A stretch of DNA of 64,000 nucleotides, from NCBI RefSeq assembly GCF_024385525.1, contig NZ_JANFLU010000007.1, positions 59,030 to 123,029 of the forward strand, in the 5' to 3' direction. The position numbers and the translations under genes were made by a program. The notes under the pieces are model-generated. The model did no database searches, was not told where the DNA came from, and was given only the letters and a program-made list of their open reading frames with translations. This stretch comes from Arthrobacter sp. zg-Y238 (GTDB lineage: Bacteria; Actinomycetota; Actinomycetes; Actinomycetales; Micrococcaceae). Positions 8,692 through 17,801 of this stretch are shown in pieces; the stretch's first letter is position 1, and every line of letters starts with the position of its first letter.

Positions 8692-9915
8692 TCAGGGGCG
8701 GACGGCGGGCTTCTCGGGGGCTGCTTTTCCTGCAGGTGCCAGGCGCCCAACCACCAATGCGGTCTGCAGCACGAACGCTTCGCGGGGCAGCATCGGGTCC
8801 CATCCGGTGACATCGCAGACCCGCCGCAGCCGGTAGCGGACCGTATTGGCATGGACAAAGAGTTCACGTGCCGTGGCCTCCAGGGAGTGGCCCAGCGAGA
8901 GGTACGCACTAAGGGTCTCGGCGAGGCCGTTGGAGGCACCCAGCAGGGGAGTGTAGATGCTTTCCACCAGGGCCCGGCGTGCAGTGTCATCACCGGACAT
9001 CACCCGCTCGGGCCACAGATCATCAGCGGCCACCGGGCGTGGTGCAGCCGGCCAGGCGCGGGCGGCGGTAAGCCCGGCAAACGCGGCCTGTGCGGACGGG
9101 CCTGCCTCGACAAGGGAGGGTGCGGGCGGGCCGTACACCACCGGGCCCGGGCCGAAGAGTTCGGACAGGCGGGTGTAGGAGAAAGCCTTGTCCTCCAGTC
9201 CGCCCAGGACCAGGATCAGCCGCTCGCCCTGGATCCCCACGAGGGTGTCTTCGGCCAGCCGGCCGGTGGCCCGGCGGAGTTCATTGACGAACGTGGCGTT
9301 GGCTTCGGCAGGAGAGCCGCCCACCATAACGGTGACCGGTGCCGCCGACGTCCAGCCGACGGCGGCAATCCGGGAGCGCAGCGCGTCGGAACTCTCGCCG
9401 CGCAGGATGGCGTCGACAACAAGGGCCTCCAGTCGGGTGTCCCAGGCGCCGCGCGTTTCGGCCGCACGGGCATAGACGTCTGCGGCGGCGAAGGCCACTT
9501 CACGCGAATAGCGAAGCACCGCTTCGCGCAGCTTGGACTGGACCTCGCTGCCGGCGAGCTCCGGCACCCGGTCCTCGACCACCTGCACCACCACCCGGAT
9601 CAGCTGAAGGGCCTTCTGCAGGCTGATCGAGCGGGTGAGCTCGGTTGGAGCGGTGCCGAAGACGTCGCTGAGCACCCATGCGGGTGAGGCAGGACGCTGG
9701 TACCAGTTCACGAAGGACGCGATGCCCTTCTGTGCAACCATTCCCAGCGCGGAGCGCTCGTCCGGGCGCAGCCCCCGGTACCACGGCAGGGAAATGTCCA
9801 GCTGCTGCAGGGTGGCAGTCGAAAGCCTGCCGATATTCGCTTTCAGGCGCTCGACGGTGGGCAGGTCTGCTTCCGGCGGCGCTGAGGCAGCGGACGTATT
9901 GGGACGCACTGGCAT
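8692..9915 (-). CDS. fasR: PucR-family transcriptional regulator, FasR-like activator of fatty-acid synthesis
   Basis: A 407-aa regulator whose C-terminal segment (about 345-400; LGHSLEATARELFVHANTVR, then RRVCDVTGWDP) is the PucR-type helix-turn-helix. The N-terminal two-thirds contains the GGDEF-like CdaR region found in this family. It lies immediately upstream of fabD, in the same orientation, exactly as FasR does in Streptomyces, where it activates fabDHPF. Function is thus assigned by family plus synteny. The effector (probably an acyl derivative) cannot be told from the sequence. Confidence 0.88.
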   Translation of the reverse strand: MPVRPNTSAASAPPEADLPTVERLKANIGRLSTATLQQLDISLPWYRGLRPDERSALGMVAQKGIASFVNWYQRPASPAWVLSDVFGTAPTELTRSISLQKALQLIRVVVQVVEDRVPELAGSEVQSKLREAVLRYSREVAFAAADVYARAAETRGAWDTRLEALVVDAILRGESSDALRSRIAAVGWTSAAPVTVMVGGSPAEANATFVNELRRATGRLAEDTLVGIQGERLILVLGGLEDKAFSYTRLSELFGPGPVVYGPPAPSLVEAGPSAQAAFAGLTAARAWPAAPRPVAADDLWPERVMSGDDTARRALVESIYTPLLGASNGLAETLSAYLSLGHSLEATARELFVHANTVRYRLRRVCDVTGWDPMLPREAFVLQTALVVGRLAPAGKAAPEKPAVRP

Positions 9916-9975
9916 ACCTGCGAGCTTACGGCCTGCAGGGGTGAACCGCTATTTTGTGTGAAGGCTACAACTTGG

Positions 9976-11331
9976 CTAGGCGGGCAGCTTGGGCTTCACA
10001 TCGTTTGTGTAGATGCCTTCCAATGTTGCGGTCAGTTCCGTCAGGACGGTTTTCACATCGGCCTGTTCCGTGAGGATCCGGCCGGCCGCCTTGGCGATTT
10101 CCTGGTCCGCTCCGGGCAGGAACACCCGGGCATAGTCCTGGTTCCGGGTGACGGCCAGCTGGTCGATGGCCGTTTGGATCTGCGGCGTCGCAGCCAGCAC
10201 CTGCGTCATGTCCGCGGACTTGCGCACCGGCATGTAGCCCGTGGCCGCGGAGAACGCTGCGGTGTTTTCCGGGGAGGTCAGGAACTTCAGGAAAGTCGCG
10301 GCGGAGAGCTGCTGCTCGGGGCTGATGTCCTTCGGAATGCCCAGGCCGGCGCCGCCCGTGGGGCAGACACCGGTCAGTTCCCGGCTGCCGCCGGGCATGA
10401 ATCCCACGCCGACGTCGAACGTTGCCGTCTTGAGCACACCCACCAGGTTCCCGGTGGAACCCACAGCCGCAGAGACGGCACCTGCCGCCATGTCGGCCGT
10501 GGCGTCCTTGGAAGACACTCCCGCCCAGGCATTCTTATAGACGGTGTCCTGGACCTGCTGGATGGCGGTGACGGCCTCGGCCGAGTCAGCCGTAATGGTC
10601 CACTCGTCACTCCAGGCGGCTCCCTCTCCCCAAAGCTGGTTCTGCAGGGTCCAGCCCGCATAATCAATCAAGGCCGGGTGCTGGTAGACGTTCTGGATGC
10701 CGGGCACCGCCGCCTTGATCTTCGGCGCCCACTCCGAAAACTCCTGCCAGGTCTCCGGTGCCCGGTTGGGCAGGCCGGCGGCGGCCCAGTGGTCCTTGTT
10801 GTAGTAGAAGAGGGGAGTGGAGCGGGCAAACGGAACGGCCCACTGCCGCCCGTCATACTCATAGTCGCTGAACAGCTGGTCCCGGTAGTCGGCGGTGTCG
10901 AAGTCCAACTGTTCCATCAGCGCGTTCAGCGGGATGATGGAATCGTTGAGGAAATAGCGGAACCACCAGACGTCGGAGAAAATGACGATTGCGGGGAGGT
11001 CGCCGCCCTGCTGGGTGGTCTGGAACTTCTGGGCCACCTCTTCGTAGTTGGATCCCGCGCTCACCATGTTCACGCGGATCTCGCTCTGGGAAGCGTGGAA
11101 CTTCTCGATGATCTCGGTTTCAATCGCCTCGGACTGGCCCGGGTGGCTGGACCAGAAGGTGATCTCCGGGGCGGGGGTCACGCCGCTGAAGTCGAGTTCG
11201 TCCTCCTCGACGGGGGTGTCCGTTTCCGTGGACGGTCCGCCGCAGGCCGCCAGGGCGGCCGCAGAGGCGCCGGCTGCACTCAGGGACAGGAACAGACGGC
11301 GGTTGAAGGCCGGTTTGGATGCTGTTGACAT
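9976..11331 (-). CDS. Extracellular solute-binding lipoprotein of a UgpB-like ABC importer
   Basis: Binding protein of 451 aa with a signal peptide carrying RR and a lipobox ending LAAC (Cys30), so membrane-anchored on the outside. The body is the cluster B/family 1 fold with ITFWSSHPGQSEAIETEIIE, a TFW-type start seen in UgpB glycerol-3-phosphate or oligosaccharide binders, and ARSTPLFYYNKDHWAAAGLP. Followed on the same strand by UgpA/UgpE-like permeases lying upstream (12288-13241, 11371-12291); it is the last gene of the operon. No ATPase gene is present, as usual when a shared MsiK-type ATPase is used. Substrate: glycerol-3-phosphate or its diesters is a guess. Confidence 0.85.
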   Translation of the reverse strand: MSTASKPAFNRRLFLSLSAAGASAAALAACGGPSTETDTPVEEDELDFSGVTPAPEITFWSSHPGQSEAIETEIIEKFHASQSEIRVNMVSAGSNYEEVAQKFQTTQQGGDLPAIVIFSDVWWFRYFLNDSIIPLNALMEQLDFDTADYRDQLFSDYEYDGRQWAVPFARSTPLFYYNKDHWAAAGLPNRAPETWQEFSEWAPKIKAAVPGIQNVYQHPALIDYAGWTLQNQLWGEGAAWSDEWTITADSAEAVTAIQQVQDTVYKNAWAGVSSKDATADMAAGAVSAAVGSTGNLVGVLKTATFDVGVGFMPGGSRELTGVCPTGGAGLGIPKDISPEQQLSAATFLKFLTSPENTAAFSAATGYMPVRKSADMTQVLAATPQIQTAIDQLAVTRNQDYARVFLPGADQEIAKAAGRILTEQADVKTVLTELTATLEGIYTNDVKPKLPA

Positions 11332-11370
11332 GGAATGCCTTTCTGGAGTGCGGACATTTTGCAGTTCGGC

Positions 11371-12291
11371 TTAGCCGGTGACGGAGCCTTGGGTCAGACC
11401 GGCGACGATATAGCGCTGCAGGGCAGCGAAGACCACCAGGATCGGAACCAGCACGAGGACCGCGCCGGCCATCATGATGCCCCAGCTGGCGGGATCGGAC
11501 TCGGAATTCCGGAGCAGGGTCAGGCCGACCGGCAGGGTCATCATCTCGGGCCGGCTGACGATCACCAGCGGCCAGATGTACTCATTCCATTCGGTCACGA
11601 TCGTGACCAGTCCCACGGTGGCGATGGTCGGCACGGAAATCGGGACGACGATCCGCCACAGGCGGGACCAGTGTCCTGCCCCGTCGATCTCGGCGGACTC
11701 CAGGATGCTGCCGGGCAGGGTGAGGAAATGCTGCCGCAGGAGGAAGGTCCCGAACGCCGTCCCGAGCCCGGGCAGGATCATGCCCCAATACGTGTCGGCA
11801 CCGCCAAGGGACGTTACGAGGATGTAGTTCGGCAGGATCGCCACCTGCGGGGGGACCATGAGGGCTACCAGGATGGCTACAAAAATCACCCGCTTGAACG
11901 GGAACCTGATGAAGACCAGTGCGTAGGCGGTGAGGATGGCCAGCACCACCTTGATGGAGGCGCCGGCGAGTGTGACGATCACACTGTTGACGAAGAACCT
12001 GCCGAACGGCACCAGGGTCATGGCGTCCTGGTAGTTGCTGAAGTCCAGGGAATCCGGCAGGACATCCAGGTCCGTGGTAACGATCTCTCCGGGCCCCTTG
12101 AAGGAGGACAGGACCATCCACATCAGGGGGAGGAATACCACCAGTGTGGTGAGGGCCAGGGGCACATACCCGGTCAGCAGAGTTTCGGTGATGTTTCGAC
12201 GTGAGAGCGGGCCTTCGCCGGTCCGGCGGGAACCCTTGCTGCCGGTTGGTGCCGGCGCGGACACCGGGGCGGCGGGTGCAGGGACACTCAT
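11371..12291 (-). CDS. ABC transporter permease, UgpE/MalG-like
   Basis: Inner-membrane permease (306 aa) with six predicted membrane segments and the EAA loop EIDGAGHWSRLWRIVVPIS that docks the ATPase. The N-terminus is a Pro/Ala-rich cytoplasmic tail (about residues 1-35). The ATG at 12291 is chosen because it overlaps the stop of the upstream permease gene by 4 bp (ATGA); the open frame runs further 5' inside that gene. Forms a heterodimer with the 12288-13241 product and works with the 9976-11331 lipoprotein. Confidence 0.9.
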   Translation of the reverse strand: MSVPAPAAPVSAPAPTGSKGSRRTGEGPLSRRNITETLLTGYVPLALTTLVVFLPLMWMVLSSFKGPGEIVTTDLDVLPDSLDFSNYQDAMTLVPFGRFFVNSVIVTLAGASIKVVLAILTAYALVFIRFPFKRVIFVAILVALMVPPQVAILPNYILVTSLGGADTYWGMILPGLGTAFGTFLLRQHFLTLPGSILESAEIDGAGHWSRLWRIVVPISVPTIATVGLVTIVTEWNEYIWPLVIVSRPEMMTLPVGLTLLRNSESDPASWGIMMAGAVLVLVPILVVFAALQRYIVAGLTQGSVTG

Positions 12292-13241
12292 GAGTAGTGC
12301 ACCTTCCGCTCGACGAACCGAAGCTGGAAACCGGTGACCACCAGCAGCAGCACGAACAGGATCACTGAGACGGTGGCCGAATAGCCGGCCCGGTTGAATC
12401 CGCCGAAGGCCTGCAGATAGGCCTCGAAGATCAGGGTGTTGGTGCCGTTGCCCGTGGGGGTCATGATCCGGATCAGGTCGAAGGCCTGCAGCGAACTGAG
12501 AAGCGTGGTGATGAGCAGGAAGAAGGTTGTCGGGGAAAGCAGCGGCAGCGAAACGCTGAAGAACCGCCTCGCCGCACCTGCGCCGTCGAGCTGTGCGGCC
12601 TCGAGCACGTCGCGGGGAATCGACTGGAGGCCGGCAAGGTAGACCACCGCGCAGTAGCCGAGGTTCTTCCAGACGTAAACCAGGATGATCATGACCAGCG
12701 CCAGGTCCGGGTTGTTGATCCATTCGGGGCTGCTGGCTCCGAAACCGCGCAGCACCCAGGCCAGCGCTCCGTAGACGGGATCGAAAATGAACAGCCAGAC
12801 CAGGCCCACACCCACTCCGGACAGGACATACGGGGCAAAGACGGCGGCGCGGGCCAAGGTGGTGCCGCGGACTTTCAGGTTCAGCGCCAGCGAAACCAGC
12901 AGTCCCAGCAGCATCGATCCGCCGACGGTGAAGACCGTGAACACTGCCGTTACGGTCAGCACGTCCCGGGCATCGGGAGAGGTGAAGAACGTGATGTAGT
13001 TTTCGATCCCGACCACCGTTGCTGTCTTGGCACCAAGGGTCCAGTTCAGGGTGGAGTAATAGATGTTGCTGAACAGCGGCCGGTAGGTGAAGGCGGCAAT
13101 CAGGATCAGGTTGGGCAGCGCAAAGGCCAGGAAGGTGAAGAAGTCCCTGCGGGTGCGGCCGGAAAAACGTCGGCGGCGGACAGCGGGGTTACTGGCCGGC
13201 GGCGCGGCGGAAACAGGCGGCGACACGGTGGTCCTGGCCAT
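12288..13241 (-). CDS. ABC transporter permease, UgpA/MalF-like
   Basis: First gene of the importer operon: 317-aa permease, six membrane segments, EAA loop EAAQLDGAGAARRFFSVSLP. Start ATG 13241 (MARTTVSPPV) is picked over an upstream in-frame codon at 13319 because AGGAAG lies directly before it and homologues begin near there. Ends in a 4-bp overlap with the second permease. The upstream gap to 13415 probably holds the operon promoter. Substrate as for the binding protein is unknown; sugar or glycerophosphodiester import is likely. Confidence 0.9.
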   Translation of the reverse strand: MARTTVSPPVSAAPPASNPAVRRRRFSGRTRRDFFTFLAFALPNLILIAAFTYRPLFSNIYYSTLNWTLGAKTATVVGIENYITFFTSPDARDVLTVTAVFTVFTVGGSMLLGLLVSLALNLKVRGTTLARAAVFAPYVLSGVGVGLVWLFIFDPVYGALAWVLRGFGASSPEWINNPDLALVMIILVYVWKNLGYCAVVYLAGLQSIPRDVLEAAQLDGAGAARRFFSVSLPLLSPTTFFLLITTLLSSLQAFDLIRIMTPTGNGTNTLIFEAYLQAFGGFNRAGYSATVSVILFVLLLVVTGFQLRFVERKVHYS

Positions 13242-13346
13242 CTTCTTCCTTTGGGCAAGGGTTCGACGTTGAACGACCGGCAAGCAGCCTTTCGGGTGCG
13301 CGTCGATTGTGGGGAGCATAACGGCACGCAGGGAGAAACGGAAAGG

Positions 13347-13369
13347 AACCGCCGTTGCATGCGGAGGTT
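13347..13369 (-). terminator. Weak terminator hairpin after the carboxyltransferase gene
   Basis: AACC-x-CCG paired with CGG-x-GGTT (8 bp with one mismatch, 7-nt loop), followed on the minus strand by CCTTTCC. Lies about 47 bp beyond the stop of the 13416-14927 gene, in the 174-bp gap before the ABC importer operon. The pairing is imperfect and the T-run poor. Confidence 0.35.
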
Positions 13370-13415
13370 TTGTTGTTTGTTACGGCCGATGTCGGGGCGG
13401 GCCGGGACAGCGGAA

Positions 13416-14927
13416 CTACAGTGCGGAGCCCAGTCGCCGGAATCGGTCCGTCCGCCGTGCCAGCCGCTCTGCCCGCGGAACGGCGCGAAGCGAAGCCAGT
13501 TCGTATTCCACGGCCCGGGCCATCCGGCGGCAGAATTCGGGTGCCTCCTCCGCGGCATCGGGCAGTTCCGCCACAGTGTGGTCCACAATCCCGTGGGCGG
13601 CCAGCGCTGAAACGGTTACGCCCTGCGCCTGTGCCATTTCCGGGCCGTGCAGGGTATCCCGGTGCACGATGGCGCTGGCACCCTCCGGCGGCAGGGAAGA
13701 AAGCCAAGCGTGGCGGGCCGCGACCGTCCGGTCTGCGGGCAGCAGGGCCAACGCGCCGCCGCCTGCCCCCTGACCCAGCAGGACGGAAACCGTGGGGCAG
13801 TCCAACCCCACCAGGTCGTTCAGGCTCCGGGCAATTTCGCCGGCCAGGCCGCCCTCCTCGGCTTCCTTGGACAGGGCAGCGCCGGCGGTGTCGATCACGG
13901 TCAACAGGGGAAGGTCCAGTTCCTCCGCGAGCCGCATGCCGCGGCGTGCTTCCCGGAGCGAAGCCGGCCCCAGCGCAGCCTGTTCTGTTCCGCGTTCCCG
14001 GTCCTGCCCCAGCACGACGCAGGACGTTTCGCCGAAGCGGGCCAAGGCCAGTATCAGGCCCGGGTCTTTTTCACCCTGTCCGCTGCCGTTCAGGGGCAGC
14101 ACGTCGCTCGCCCCGAAATGCAGCAGCTGGCGGACGCCCGGGCGGCGGGGATTGCGGGAAATCCGAATGGATTCCCAGGCGGGTAAGGGCTCCGGGGTGC
14201 TGCTGAGCGAGTCCGGGGCAGGCACCGGCACGGTCGAGCCGGGCAGCAGCATGGCCAGGGCGCGGTGGACGGTCCGGGGAAGTTCATCCGGCGGCAGCAC
14301 CGCGTCCACCAGTCCGCGGTTCCGCAGGTTCTCCGCGGTCTGCACACCTTCCGGGAAGGGCTCCCCGTAGAGTGCCGAGTAGACCCGCGGGCCCAGGAAG
14401 CCCAGAAGCGCGCCGGGCTCGGCGACGGTGATGTGGCCCAGGGATCCCCAGGAGGCCATGACTCCGCCGGTGGTGGGGTGGCGCAGGTAGACAAGGTAGG
14501 GCAGGCCGGCCTCCTTGTGCCGGCGGACGGCGGCGGTGATCTTGACCATCGAAAGGAACGCCAGGGTGCCTTCCTGCATCCGGGTTCCGCCGGACGCCGG
14601 CCCGGCCAGGAGCGGCAGCCCTTCTCTGGTGGCGCGTTCAACGGCGTCGGTGAGCCGATCCGCGGCGGCAACTCCGATGGAGCCGCCCAGGAACCCGAAC
14701 TCGCTGACCATCAGTGCAACGCGCCGGCCCTGCACCAGCCCTTCACCCGTGAGCACCGATTCGTCCACACCGGTTTTCTGCCGGGCGGCAGCCAGATCCG
14801 ACGCGTAGGCCGGGCTGGGGTCGGCATAGGCCACCGGTACGTCCCAGGAGCGGAAGGAACCCGCATCGACAACCAGCGCCAGCAACTGCCGTGCGTCCAG
14901 GCGGCGGGGCGCCGTCTGGATGCTCAT
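13416..14927 (-). CDS. Fused carboxyltransferase beta/alpha subunit (AccDA-type)
   Basis: A 503-aa biotin-dependent carboxyltransferase combining AccD-like (about 1-250) and AccA-like (about 260-503) halves. Acyl-CoA/carboxybiotin signatures: GPASGGTRMQEGT, SWGSLGHITVAEPGALLGFLG in the first half and LLTVIDTAGAALS plus LLGQGAGGGALAL in the second. The N-terminal zinc ribbon of proteobacterial AccD is absent, as in other actinobacterial fusions. ATG 14927 overlaps the CoA-transferase stop (ATGA). It could supply malonyl-CoA for the nearby fab operon or, given its operon partners, handle a dicarboxylyl-CoA. No biotin carboxylase or biotin carrier gene is nearby. Confidence 0.85.
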   Translation of the reverse strand: MSIQTAPRRLDARQLLALVVDAGSFRSWDVPVAYADPSPAYASDLAAARQKTGVDESVLTGEGLVQGRRVALMVSEFGFLGGSIGVAAADRLTDAVERATREGLPLLAGPASGGTRMQEGTLAFLSMVKITAAVRRHKEAGLPYLVYLRHPTTGGVMASWGSLGHITVAEPGALLGFLGPRVYSALYGEPFPEGVQTAENLRNRGLVDAVLPPDELPRTVHRALAMLLPGSTVPVPAPDSLSSTPEPLPAWESIRISRNPRRPGVRQLLHFGASDVLPLNGSGQGEKDPGLILALARFGETSCVVLGQDRERGTEQAALGPASLREARRGMRLAEELDLPLLTVIDTAGAALSKEAEEGGLAGEIARSLNDLVGLDCPTVSVLLGQGAGGGALALLPADRTVAARHAWLSSLPPEGASAIVHRDTLHGPEMAQAQGVTVSALAAHGIVDHTVAELPDAAEEAPEFCRRMARAVEYELASLRAVPRAERLARRTDRFRRLGSAL

Positions 14928-16147
14928 GCTTCGGTGCTTTCCGCGGCAGCCGGTTGCGGGCTGCCCGCCAGCCAACGGCGGATCGCGTCCCCGTGCTGGT
15001 CCAGCAGGGGCGGGGCAGCATGCACACGGCGAGTACTTTCCGTGCCCTGCACGGCATCAAAAAAGCGCAGCGGCGGCCCCGGCAGCGAGACGGTGCCCAG
15101 GACAGGATGCTCGACGTCGACCACCAATCCCTGTGAATGGACCTGTTCCCATGCATACACTTCGTCCAGGGTGCGCACTTTTCCGGCCGGAATGCCGGCG
15201 GCGCGCAGTTTCTCCAGGAGCGGTTCCGCCTCGATATCCGCGAAAGCCTGCTCGACGGCGGCCACCAGCGCCGGACGGTTGCGTACCCGCCGGGCGTTGT
15301 CCGCGAATTCGGCACGCGAGGCATCGATGCCGAATGCAGCGGCAAACGCCTCCCATAGTCTTTCGCTCCCGACACTGATCTGGACCATGCCTTCACGGCA
15401 GGAGAAGAGCCCGTAGGGGGCAATGGACGGATGGTGGTTGCCCTGCGCGGCCGGCACCTCGCCGGCAACAGTGTGCCGGGTGCCCTGGAAGGCATGGACT
15501 CCTACGACGGCGGCCAGCAGTGAAGTGCGCACCACCTGGCCCTTTCCGGTGCGTTCGCGTTCCAGCAGGGCTGCCAGGAGTCCGAAGGCGCCGTACATGC
15601 CCGAGAGCAGGTCCGCGATGGGCACGCCGACTCGCTGCGGATCCCCGGCGCCGGACCCGGTCAGCGACATCAGGCCGGCCTCGCCCTGGACAATCTGGTC
15701 GTAGCCGCTGCGGGTGGCCTCCGGGCCGTCATGGCCGAACCCGCTGATGGAGAGGATAACCAGCCGGGGATTAAGTTGGTGCAGCCGGTCCGGCGGGAAT
15801 CCGAGCCGGTCCAGCACCCCGGGGCGGAAATTCTCCACCAGCACGTCCGCCCGCCGTACCAGGTCCGTCAGCACCGCCGCGCCGTCCTCGGACTTCAGGT
15901 CCAGGGCGATGGACTCCTTGTTCCGGTTGCAGGAAAGGAAGTAGGTGGCCTGCGGTGTCTCTTCCGGTCCGACGAAGGGCGGTCCCCAGCCGCGGGTGTC
16001 ATCACCCGTGCCGGGGGTTTCGACCTTAATGACGCGGGCGCCGAGGTCCGCGAGCATCATGCCTGCGTGCGGACCGGCAAGGGCACGGCTGAGGTCGACG
16101 ACCAGATAGCCGTCCAGAGGGCCGCGGGCGGGGGAGTGGTTGTTCAT
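14924..16147 (-). CDS. Class III CoA-transferase (CaiB/BaiF family)
   Basis: CoA-transferase of 407 aa that moves CoA between carboxylic acids. Family motifs: N-terminal LVVDLSRALAGPHAGMMLADLGARVIKVE (partly Rossmann-like), FRPGVLDRLG, SGFGHDGPEATRSGYDQI, and the catalytic Asp in VGVPIADLLSGMYG. ATG 16147 has AGGAAGAGAG upstream and matches the family N-terminus; a longer open frame upstream is ignored. It lies 65 bp after the MatC-like carrier and overlaps the carboxyltransferase, pointing to activation of an imported dicarboxylate. The real acid substrate is not evident. Confidence 0.88.
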   Translation of the reverse strand: MNNHSPARGPLDGYLVVDLSRALAGPHAGMMLADLGARVIKVETPGTGDDTRGWGPPFVGPEETPQATYFLSCNRNKESIALDLKSEDGAAVLTDLVRRADVLVENFRPGVLDRLGFPPDRLHQLNPRLVILSISGFGHDGPEATRSGYDQIVQGEAGLMSLTGSGAGDPQRVGVPIADLLSGMYGAFGLLAALLERERTGKGQVVRTSLLAAVVGVHAFQGTRHTVAGEVPAAQGNHHPSIAPYGLFSCREGMVQISVGSERLWEAFAAAFGIDASRAEFADNARRVRNRPALVAAVEQAFADIEAEPLLEKLRAAGIPAGKVRTLDEVYAWEQVHSQGLVVDVEHPVLGTVSLPGPPLRFFDAVQGTESTRRVHAAPPLLDQHGDAIRRWLAGSPQPAAAESTEA

Positions 16148-16212
16148 GGATCGCTCTCTTCCTGGTTCGGTGCGGGAAGGACAGTTGCACTCCAGCGGGA
16201 ACCGCGCCGGAC

Positions 16213-17577
16213 CTAAAGCCATCCGGGGACCACCATGACCAGCCACGCCACCAGCGGTCCCACTACTACGACGATGCCGCTGTAAGCGAGGATCTGCTTG
16301 TAGAAGCGGTCTTTGTCCAGCTCTTCCGGTGCGTTTGCCAGCACGAGGGCGCCGTTGGTCGAGAAAGGCGATACGTCCACGATGGTCGAAGAAACGGCCA
16401 GCGCGCAGATGAGGCCCACGGCGCCGATTTCCCCCGAGGCCAGGAACGGTACGGCCAGCGGGATGAGGGCGGCAAGGATGGCGGTTGATGAGGCGAAGGC
16501 GGACACGACGGCGCCGATGTAGCAAATGAGCAGCGCCGCCAGCAGCGGCATGCCCAGGCCGGCGACGCCGTCGGACACGTACTCGATCGTGCCGGCCTCC
16601 TGCAGGACGCCGACGAAAGTGAGCATGCCGCAGATGAGCAGGACAGTGGTCCAGCTGATTTTGTTGACTGCACCCTTCTGCGCCTGCGGGGAGACGAGGG
16701 CAAGGACCATGGCGATGGTGATGGACACGAAGCCCACGTCCACCTTGAAGCCCAGGGCAACCACGGCCAGGGTGATCAGCCCGGCGATGGTGACAATCTG
16801 GGGGAAAGTCTCGCTGCGGGTCTTCGTGGCGGTGATCCCGTCACCGGCGGGGTCGCGTGGACCATAGATGCCGGATCCGGTTCCCTTGAAGGCGACGTCG
16901 GCGCGGCCGGCGACACTGAGGTTCATCCTGGCTTGGGCGACCTGCTCCGCGAAGGCACCTGCGGTGGTGCGGCGCAGCCTGCTGCCGCCGAGGACGAAGA
17001 ACAGGATCAGCGCAATCAGGGTGTTGAAAAGCAGGCTCGACATGAAGACGGCAAACGGGCTGGACTCCAGATCCGTTTCCGCAATGATGCCGTTGACCGT
17101 GACTCCGTAGACGGCGATCGGGGAGAATCCACCGGCCTGGGCGCCGTGGATGACCATCATGCCCATCATCAGGGGGTTGATCTTGTTCTTGGCGGCGAAA
17201 CCCAAGGCGATCGGGGCCACGATGGCCACGGCGGCCGGCGAGAGAGCGCCGACGGCGGTGATGACGGCGGTGACCGCGAACATGATCCAGGGAATCAGGG
17301 CCACCCGGTTGCCGACCAGCTTCACGGCGCCCCGAACCAGCAGGTCGATGGTGCCGTTGTTCTGGGCTATGGCAAACAGGTAGGTCACCCCGACTATCGT
17401 CAGGAACAAACCACCCGGAAAATTGGCCAGGATCTCCTCGGTAGTCATGCCGAGGAAGACGAATCCCAGGAGGAAAGCCCCTACAAAGGCCAGCGCGCCC
17501 ATGTTGAGGGGCAGCACGGTGGCCAGGATGAACATGGCCACCAAAATCAGGATGGACAGGACTGGAGCGGACATCAT
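16213..17577 (-). CDS. MatC-type dicarboxylate/malonate carrier, SLC13-like permease
   Basis: Membrane carrier of 454 aa with 11-13 predicted hydrophobic helices. The N-terminal half is the MatC N-terminal domain: LFLTIVGVTYLFAIAQNNGT, GALSPAAVAIVAPIALG and MVIHGAQAGGFSPIAVYG. The C-terminal half is an ion-transporter-like repeat with ASSTAILAALIPLA. In rhizobia MatC imports malonate; dicarboxylate specificity is likely here but not proven. Start at ATG 17577 (two consecutive ATGs) is supported by GAAGGGACA. It heads the leftward operon with CoA-transferase and carboxyltransferase. Confidence 0.85.
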   Translation of the reverse strand: MMSAPVLSILILVAMFILATVLPLNMGALAFVGAFLLGFVFLGMTTEEILANFPGGLFLTIVGVTYLFAIAQNNGTIDLLVRGAVKLVGNRVALIPWIMFAVTAVITAVGALSPAAVAIVAPIALGFAAKNKINPLMMGMMVIHGAQAGGFSPIAVYGVTVNGIIAETDLESSPFAVFMSSLLFNTLIALILFFVLGGSRLRRTTAGAFAEQVAQARMNLSVAGRADVAFKGTGSGIYGPRDPAGDGITATKTRSETFPQIVTIAGLITLAVVALGFKVDVGFVSITIAMVLALVSPQAQKGAVNKISWTTVLLICGMLTFVGVLQEAGTIEYVSDGVAGLGMPLLAALLICYIGAVVSAFASSTAILAALIPLAVPFLASGEIGAVGLICALAVSSTIVDVSPFSTNGALVLANAPEELDKDRFYKQILAYSGIVVVVGPLVAWLVMVVPGWL

Positions 17578-17656
17578 TGTCCCTTCGTTGAAGGTCAGGG
17601 CCTTCCCGGAGCCGGCAGGCAGGACGCCGCGGCCCGGGCAACGCGTGCACTGGACC

Positions 17657-17684
17657 AGCCTGCGGGGCCGGGCACCGTTGTCAA
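17657..17684 (-). promoter_or_regulatory. Possible promoter of the carrier/CoA-transferase operon
   Basis: On the minus strand TTGACA (17684-17679) is a perfect -35 consensus, followed after 16 bp by CAGGCT (17662-17657), a poor -10. It lies about 80 bp upstream of the carrier start. Only the -35 match is strong. Confidence 0.3.
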
Positions 17685-17733
17685 CGAGTGTTTTGGAAGG
17701 GACGTGGGATTCGGGCAATCCGGGCCGCAAACG

Positions 17734-17767
17734 AAAAGGAACCGCCGCAGATGCGGCGGTTCCTTTT
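17734..17767. terminator. Rho-independent terminator of aceE
   Basis: A perfect 15-bp stem (AAAAGGAACCGCCGC and its complement) with a 4-nt loop AGAT, 35 bp beyond the aceE stop. On the minus strand the stem ends in CCTTTT followed by CGTTTG. The outer A/T pairs make it usable in both directions. Confidence 0.85.
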
Positions 17768-17801
17768 CATGTTCCCCGGGTTCGAGGAATGGCGGAAATG
17801 C

